Shown here: positions 59,675-64,000 of the stretch, in pieces
Position numbering within the stretch: position 1 is the first letter of the stretch
How the letters are laid out: each line of letters starts with the position of its first letter
Program-made: the position numbers and the translations under genes
Source: Marseilla massiliensis
GTDB lineage: Bacteria; Bacteroidota; Bacteroidia; Bacteroidales; Bacteroidaceae
Reading direction: 5' to 3'
DNA: 64,000 nucleotides
NCBI RefSeq assembly: GCF_016899955.1
Contig: NZ_JACJJL010000006.1
Coordinates: 104,081-168,080 of the forward strand
The notes under the pieces: model-generated
Told to the model about the DNA's origin: nothing
Database searches by the model: none
The model's input: only the letters and a program-made list of their open reading frames with translations

Positions 59675-60967
59675 TTATGGGTTCTTGTCCTTGTCAAGGA
59701 ATAAGGTCAGTTCTTCTTCCATTTCTTCTATACTCGGTAGGGCAGATTTCAGATTTTCGGGTACTGCCTTGCTCAGTTGGTAATCGCTGATGCCTATCGG
59801 CTGGTCATATCCAGCCAAGGCATATTGTGCCACGACCTCATCCTTACCCCTGCACAGCAAAAGACCGATGGTCTTGTTATCATTTTCTCCCCTCAGTTTA
59901 TCATCTACAACATTGATATAGAAATTTAACTGCCCTGCATATTCCGGTTTGAATGGCGTTGCTTTCAATTCCACGACGACATAGGCGTGGAGCTTGATAT
60001 TATATAGGATCAGGTCGGCGAAAAAGTCACTGTCCCCAATCTGGAAATGTTTCTGTCTGGCAACGAAAGCAAAGCCGTTACCCATTTCCAGCAAGTAACG
60101 GGTTACATGCTTTACCAGCTGTTCTTCTATATCCCTTTCGTCAGCCTTTTCCTTTGCTCCTGCCAAGTCAAAGATATACGGGTCTTTTAACAGATAATTG
60201 GCAAGATCGCTTTGAGGTGCCGGAAGTGTGGCAGTGAAGTTGTTTACCTTGTTACTCTTGATTTGTCTGTCATACAGATTACTTTCAATCTGCATTTTCA
60301 GCACATTACTGCTCCAACCCATTTCTACAGATTGTTTCATATACCAATACCTTACACCTAATGGTAGCGGATTATTGAGTATGACCATATGGCTTGCCCA
60401 ATTTATTCTTGCAATCGGTGACGCCAAGAATAAATCTTCTATATCCTCTATTTTTATTTTATAGATGGTTGCTACTGTTTTTTCTACATTCTGAAATTGC
60501 GCAGGAACCTCCTGCGTAATTTCTAAAGATTGATTATCAGCTGATTGTATTTGCGCAGTAAGCTCCTGCGTAAATTGCCCGCTGTTGAGTTTAAGGACTT
60601 CATTAGTAATGTTTTGAATATTAGGGACTGATAGTATTGAATCTGTTTCAATAAAACTACGAAGTACATTTAACGGATATAAACGGGCAAACTGGCACAT
60701 ATAAGTAAGATTACGCTCCGAATATCCCTTCTTTTCAGGATAATTGAATCTGATTGCCTGTGCCAACTTCTTGATAATTTTACCACCCCAGCCATGCAGG
60801 TTTTGGTGGTACAGTATATAATTGCCCATTTTCCAGTAATGGAACAACATCTGGGCATTGGCTGCGGTAATGAGCCGGACTTGTGCCTGTTCTATTTCCG
60901 CACCGACAGCATGGACAAAGGCATCAAAATGACCTTTCTTTATATTATGTTCGTTGTTATTTTCCAT
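59675..60967 (-). CDS. DUF1016/YhcG-type PD-(D/E)XK nuclease-domain protein
   Basis: A 430-residue protein. The N-terminal DUF1016 helical part (about 15-200; MLFHYWKMGNYILYHQ, GWGGKIIKKLAQAIRFNYPEKKGYSERNLTYM) is followed by a PD-(D/E)XK fold with the Asp in DSDFFADLILYN and the Glu-x-Lys in VVVELKATPFKPEYAGQLNFYI. GLLLCRGKDEVVAQYAL is also typical. Many such genes sit beside restriction-modification or defence systems. Here it is likely an accessory cargo module with the next gene. Confidence 0.85.
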   Translation of the reverse strand: MENNNEHNIKKGHFDAFVHAVGAEIEQAQVRLITAANAQMLFHYWKMGNYILYHQNLHGWGGKIIKKLAQAIRFNYPEKKGYSERNLTYMCQFARLYPLNVLRSFIETDSILSVPNIQNITNEVLKLNSGQFTQELTAQIQSADNQSLEITQEVPAQFQNVEKTVATIYKIKIEDIEDLFLASPIARINWASHMVILNNPLPLGVRYWYMKQSVEMGWSSNVLKMQIESNLYDRQIKSNKVNNFTATLPAPQSDLANYLLKDPYIFDLAGAKEKADERDIEEQLVKHVTRYLLEMGNGFAFVARQKHFQIGDSDFFADLILYNIKLHAYVVVELKATPFKPEYAGQLNFYINVVDDKLRGENDNKTIGLLLCRGKDEVVAQYALAGYDQPIGISDYQLSKAVPENLKSALPSIEEMEEELTLFLDKDKNP

Positions 60968-61033
60968 ATTACTAACTATTGCTTAACAAAGATAACTCTA
61001 ATAATGGATAATCTGTGAAACAGACTGATACTT

Positions 61034-62314
61034 TTATAGTTGGTTAAACTTGTTCATTGCATTAGCCTTAATATCATCGGCTATGTCAATGTAGGGCTTC
61101 ATGGCTTTATAATCACTGTGTCCTGTCCATTTCATTACAACCTGTGCCGGAATACCTAGAGCCAGCGCATTACAGATGAATGTTCTTCTTCCTGCATGAG
61201 TACTGAGCAATGCGTATTTCGGGGTAACTTCATCTATGCGCTCATTCCCTTTATAGTAGGTTTCACGTATAGGTTCGTTAATTTCTGCCAGTTCTCCCAG
61301 TTCTTTCAGATAATCATTCATTTTCTGATTGCTGATAACAGGCAATACCATGTGGTTTTCAAAATGGATGTCCTTGTATTTTTCAAGTATGGCTTTACTG
61401 TACTTGTTCAGTTCAATACTCAGACTATCTGCCGTTTTAACGGTGGTGACTTCTATATGGTCGGACTTGACATCACTTCTCTTTAGGTTGCGAACATCTG
61501 AATAACGCAGACTGGTAAAGCAACAGAACAGGAAAACATCCCGGACACGTTCCAGATACTGTTTGTCTTTGGGTATCTGATAGTCTTTAAGTCTGTTCAG
61601 TTCTTCCCATGTCAGGAAGATTACCTTCTTGGGGGTGGTTTTCAATTTCGGTTTGAACGTATCGTATGCTATATTCTGGTGATAGTCTTTCTTGAAGCTC
61701 CACCGCAGGAACCATTTGAGGAATCCCATTTGTTTACCGATGGTACTGTTCCTCATATCCTTTTTGTCGCGCAGGAAATTGACATATTCGTTCAGTCCGA
61801 ATTCATTGAAATATTCAAAGGTTAAATCTTCCTTGAACTCCTTGAGGTGATTTTTAACGGCTGCAAACTTTTCGTATGTGGATTCAGTCCAGTTATTCTG
61901 GTTGCCGCATTCTTTTACAAATTCATCGAATACCTCCCAAAAACTTATCTTTACGTCTTCCTGGTCTTCACTTGTATCTTTCATCCGCAGGTTGAATGCG
62001 TCCTTTAGCTGTTGGGTAGTGGGCATGGCTTCCTGTACCTCAAATTCCTTGAACACGTTTTGAATTTCGGTATAGTATTTCAGCAGATCGGCATTGATTT
62101 CAGATGCACTTTGCTTTAGTTTGTTGGTACACCCGTTCTTCACTCGCTGCTTGTCAGCATCCCACTTGGCTACATCAATGCGGTAACCCGTTGTAAACTC
62201 AATACGCTGACTTGCGTATATGACACGCATACGGATAGGCACGTTCTCCACGATTGGCACACCGTTCTTCTTCCGGCTTTCCAATGCAAAAATGATGTTT
62301 CGTTTGATATTCAT
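61034..62314 (-). CDS. intN2: Tyrosine recombinase integrase, IntN2 type
   Basis: A 426-residue integrase starting MNIKRNIIFALE; the frame runs 32 codons further upstream but that part is not conserved-looking. Arm-binding and SAM-like domains (about 1-215) precede the catalytic domain, which has Arg270 in SLRYSD, His373 and Arg376/377 in THAGRRTF, the TGHSD motif and Tyr408 in MKPYIDI. It drives site-specific insertion into tRNA-Ser. It is placed 160 bases from the right attachment core, as expected. Confidence 0.93.
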   Translation of the reverse strand: MNIKRNIIFALESRKKNGVPIVENVPIRMRVIYASQRIEFTTGYRIDVAKWDADKQRVKNGCTNKLKQSASEINADLLKYYTEIQNVFKEFEVQEAMPTTQQLKDAFNLRMKDTSEDQEDVKISFWEVFDEFVKECGNQNNWTESTYEKFAAVKNHLKEFKEDLTFEYFNEFGLNEYVNFLRDKKDMRNSTIGKQMGFLKWFLRWSFKKDYHQNIAYDTFKPKLKTTPKKVIFLTWEELNRLKDYQIPKDKQYLERVRDVFLFCCFTSLRYSDVRNLKRSDVKSDHIEVTTVKTADSLSIELNKYSKAILEKYKDIHFENHMVLPVISNQKMNDYLKELGELAEINEPIRETYYKGNERIDEVTPKYALLSTHAGRRTFICNALALGIPAQVVMKWTGHSDYKAMKPYIDIADDIKANAMNKFNQL

Positions 62315-62473
62315 AATTGGGTGTGTTTGAAATTCTACACCCAAATATACACCCAATATTTGGAATAGCAAAAGATATTCAGAAAGATTTAGATTTACTA
62401 TGTACTCCAAATAGTGCTTGATTATTAATGATTTGCAATTTTATGATATTTCTTGAATATGTAGGTTCGAGAG

Positions 62474-62486
62474 CCTCTCTCTCCGC
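62474..62486 (+). repeat. Attachment-site core, right end
   Basis: CCTCTCTCTCCGC identical to 51250-51262. The preceding GGTTCGAGAG resembles a tRNA T arm but is element sequence. Confidence 0.92.
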
Positions 62487-62532
62487 CAAGGCTCCGAACG
62501 GAGACATTCAAATAAGGGGTCGAAAAGCTTAT

Positions 62533-62568
62533 AAAGCACCGTAAATCAAGTGATTACGGTGCTTTTTT
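62533..62568 (+). terminator. Original tRNA-Ser terminator, displaced by the element
   Basis: AAAGCACCGTAA (62533-62544) pairs perfectly with TTACGGTGCTTT (62554-62565) and is followed by T. It lies 47 bases beyond the right core, which is where a terminator for an uninterrupted tRNA-Ser would be. Confidence 0.85.
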
Positions 62569-62628
62569 CATGTATATACGCCAAATCTTGACGGTATAAA
62601 TGCATCGGTTGGCAGTCACATTTCGGTC

Positions 62629-62653
62629 ATTTCCTGCTACATTTCCTGCTACA
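62629..62653. repeat. Tandem 12-base direct repeat with an inverted partner
   Basis: ATTTCCTGCTACA occurs twice back to back (62629-62641 and 62641-62653, sharing one A). TGTAGCA recurs inverted at 62676-62682 and directly at 63957-63963, just after the recombinase stop. This could be a recombinase target or an operator. Confidence 0.45.
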
Positions 62654-62785
62654 GGAAGACCAACCGCCAAAAAAATGTAGCAGAGACGTACTTTTGAAGC
62701 CCATATTGACGCCTTGTAAGTCGCTTAATATCAGATATTTATGTTTAACTTTGTGGCCAAAGTGCTACACAAATAACGTGTTATT

Positions 62786-63946
62786 ATGAGACTTATTTTT
62801 AAGGTATCGTATTATATACGCACAAATTACGTAAACAAGGAAGGTAAATCACCGTTGATGATACGGATTTATCTTAATGGAAAAATGCTTACTGTCGGGT
62901 CTGCAGGAATCAACGTTGACAAGACAAAATGGTCAAACGAAACAAATCGCCTTAAAGGACGTACTTCCGAGGTCTTGAACACCAATGCCCAAATTGACAA
63001 CATTTCATCAGATTTGCGGAATATCTTCCTAAAGCACCAGTTTGACAAGGATCTTACCCTTGATAAAATAAAGAGCATTTATCTTGGCAAGAACAAGGAA
63101 TGTACAACTTTCCTCGATTTCTACGGCAAGTACCTTGAGGACATCAAGGCTCAAATTGGTAAAGGAAAAACGCTGGCCACATATCACAAATATTCTGCGG
63201 CTGGAAAACACTTTGAGAATTTCTTGAAACTGAAATATGGTCGCAAGGATATAATGCCGTCTGAATTGACCCATGTAATCATTCATGACTTTGATATTTA
63301 CCTGCGCACAGTGGTCAGTCTTAAGCCCAATAGTGCAACCAAGACATTGAAGTTTTTTAAGACCGTAGTCATATTTGCACAAAAGTGCGGCGTATTGACG
63401 CACGATCCATTCGCCCAGCATCGTTTCCATCTCGAATCCGTTGACAGGGGTTTCCTCACAGACGATGAAATTACAAGAATCATGGAAAAAGAGTTTTCCA
63501 CTCCACGTTTGGAATCCGTCCGTGATATATTCATATTTTCGTGTTTCTGTGGGCTTGCATACATAGATGTGGCAAATCTGACCCAAGACAACATTGTAAC
63601 TCTTGACGGGAAGAAATGGATAATGACAAGGAGGCAGAAAACCCATGTCGAAAGCAATATTTTATTGCTGGACATTCCTTTAATGATTATCAACAAGTAC
63701 AAAGGCAAAACAAATGACGGGAAATTACTGCCCATTCTTTCTAATCAGAAGATGAATGCGTATTTGAAAGAAATCGCGGATTTATGTGGAATAAGAAAAC
63801 GGTTGACCTATCACCTCGCAAGACACACGTTCGCCACAATGATGCTCAGCAAAGGGGTGCCCGTAGAATCGGTATCAAAGATGTTAGGTCATGCAAATAT
63901 AAAAACAACACAAATTTATGCCCGTGCGCCCAGATTGGTCGCTTGA
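62786..63946 (+). CDS. Second tyrosine recombinase, Bacteroidetes type with Arg I replaced
   Basis: A 386-residue protein with an arm-type DNA-binding N-terminus (SYYIRTNYVNKEGKSPLMIRIYLNGK), a SAM-like core-binding domain and a catalytic domain. His and Arg are present in YHLARHTFAT, then LGHANIKTTQIYA with the nucleophile Tyr. The first catalytic Arg position reads CGLAYIDV, with Ala258 where most have Arg; IntDOT-like enzymes also lack this Arg. The protein stops 7 residues after the Tyr motif, shorter than usual. It could be an integrase of another island or a DNA invertase. AT-rich like the mobile unit. Confidence 0.85.
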   Translation: MRLIFKVSYYIRTNYVNKEGKSPLMIRIYLNGKMLTVGSAGINVDKTKWSNETNRLKGRTSEVLNTNAQIDNISSDLRNIFLKHQFDKDLTLDKIKSIYLGKNKECTTFLDFYGKYLEDIKAQIGKGKTLATYHKYSAAGKHFENFLKLKYGRKDIMPSELTHVIIHDFDIYLRTVVSLKPNSATKTLKFFKTVVIFAQKCGVLTHDPFAQHRFHLESVDRGFLTDDEITRIMEKEFSTPRLESVRDIFIFSCFCGLAYIDVANLTQDNIVTLDGKKWIMTRRQKTHVESNILLLDIPLMIINKYKGKTNDGKLLPILSNQKMNAYLKEIADLCGIRKRLTYHLARHTFATMMLSKGVPVESVSKMLGHANIKTTQIYARAPRLVA

Positions 63947-64000
63947 TAAATACTTCTGTAGCAAGAAGTTAGGATTGGGTTCAATATAATCCTATCGTCA

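Larger units (their letters stand above)
51250..62486. mobile_element. NBU2-like integrated mobilizable unit
   Basis: About 11.2 kb bounded by CCTCTCTCTCCGC at 51250-51262 and 62474-62486. One end is the tRNA-Ser 3' end. Contents in order are mef-type and lnu-type resistance genes, a GNAT remnant, a SnoaL-like gene, relaxase, oriT-like repeats, primase, an ATPase, a DUF3853 gene, a two-gene cargo module and an integrase at the far end. Size, tRNA-Ser target, 13-bp core and the mef/lnu pair all agree with NBU2 from Bacteroides. Such units cannot transfer alone and depend on a conjugative transposon such as CTnDOT for excision and transfer. The GC content is well below the flanking chromosome. 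Confidence 0.92.

Noticed and set aside
62315..62410. N-terminal extension of the integrase
   Set aside because: The added 32 residues are unlike integrase N-termini; the ATG at 62314 begins a typical arm-binding domain.

Overview
The window looks like a chromosome fragment of a GC-rich gut-type member of the Bacteroidales. The promoters carry the Bacteroidetes -7 box (TAnnTTTG), often with TTTG 19-20 bases upstream. Gene content fits too: an AraC-controlled glycan locus, reg_prop/Y_Y_Y regulator parts, DUF6048/DUF6452/DUF4199 genes and an NBU-type mobilizable element. I cannot name the genus from sequence alone. From 1 to about 50.8 kb the DNA is GC-rich. From about 50.8 kb onward it is clearly AT-richer, which marks acquired DNA.

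Region 1 (0-28 kb) is a carbohydrate locus without SusC/SusD. It holds an AraC regulator, a PL4-type rhamnogalacturonan lyase, an MFS sugar symporter, a cytosolic DUF5107-TPR protein, two GH2 enzymes, a GH35 enzyme, a small outer-membrane barrel, lactaldehyde dehydrogenase, L-cysteine desulfidase, a DsbD-like reductase, a membrane regulator that joins a sensor directly to an AraC domain, and a GH31 enzyme. A coherent reading is use of pectin (rhamnogalacturonan-I) fragments: the lyase cuts the backbone, GH2/GH35 trim galactose-type side chains, the MFS protein imports sugars, and lactaldehyde dehydrogenase handles the lactaldehyde made from rhamnose or fucose.

Region 2 (28.8-50.8 kb) is housekeeping: exonuclease III, ribH, a TPR protein, recF with a DUF721 gene, an overlapping chain of M3 peptidase, dCMP deaminase, S41 protease and 5-formyl-THF cyclo-ligase, a six-gene operon from DUF4199 to a Crp-type regulator, a 4.5S SRP RNA directly followed by tRNA-Thr, a DUF362 protein, yaaA, mutS2 and a secreted leucine-rich-repeat protein.

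Region 3 (51.25-62.49 kb) is an NBU2-like integrated mobilizable unit. It sits in the 3' end of tRNA-Ser(UGA) and is bounded by a 13-bp direct repeat. It carries a Mef-type macrolide efflux gene, an Lnu-type lincosamide nucleotidyltransferase, a decayed GNAT acetyltransferase, a SnoaL-like protein, relaxase, oriT-like repeats, primase, an ATPase, a DUF3853 protein, a DUF1016 nuclease-like protein with an unknown partner, and the integrase. Directly beyond it lies a second tyrosine recombinase in AT-rich DNA, suggesting another element that runs off the window.

The most unusual native signal is a family of intergenic arrays at six places between 11 and 38 kb. A degenerate palindromic core (about AAAACGGSCCGTTT) recurs in strict 22-bp phase, three to five times per array. 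I know of no described function for it.
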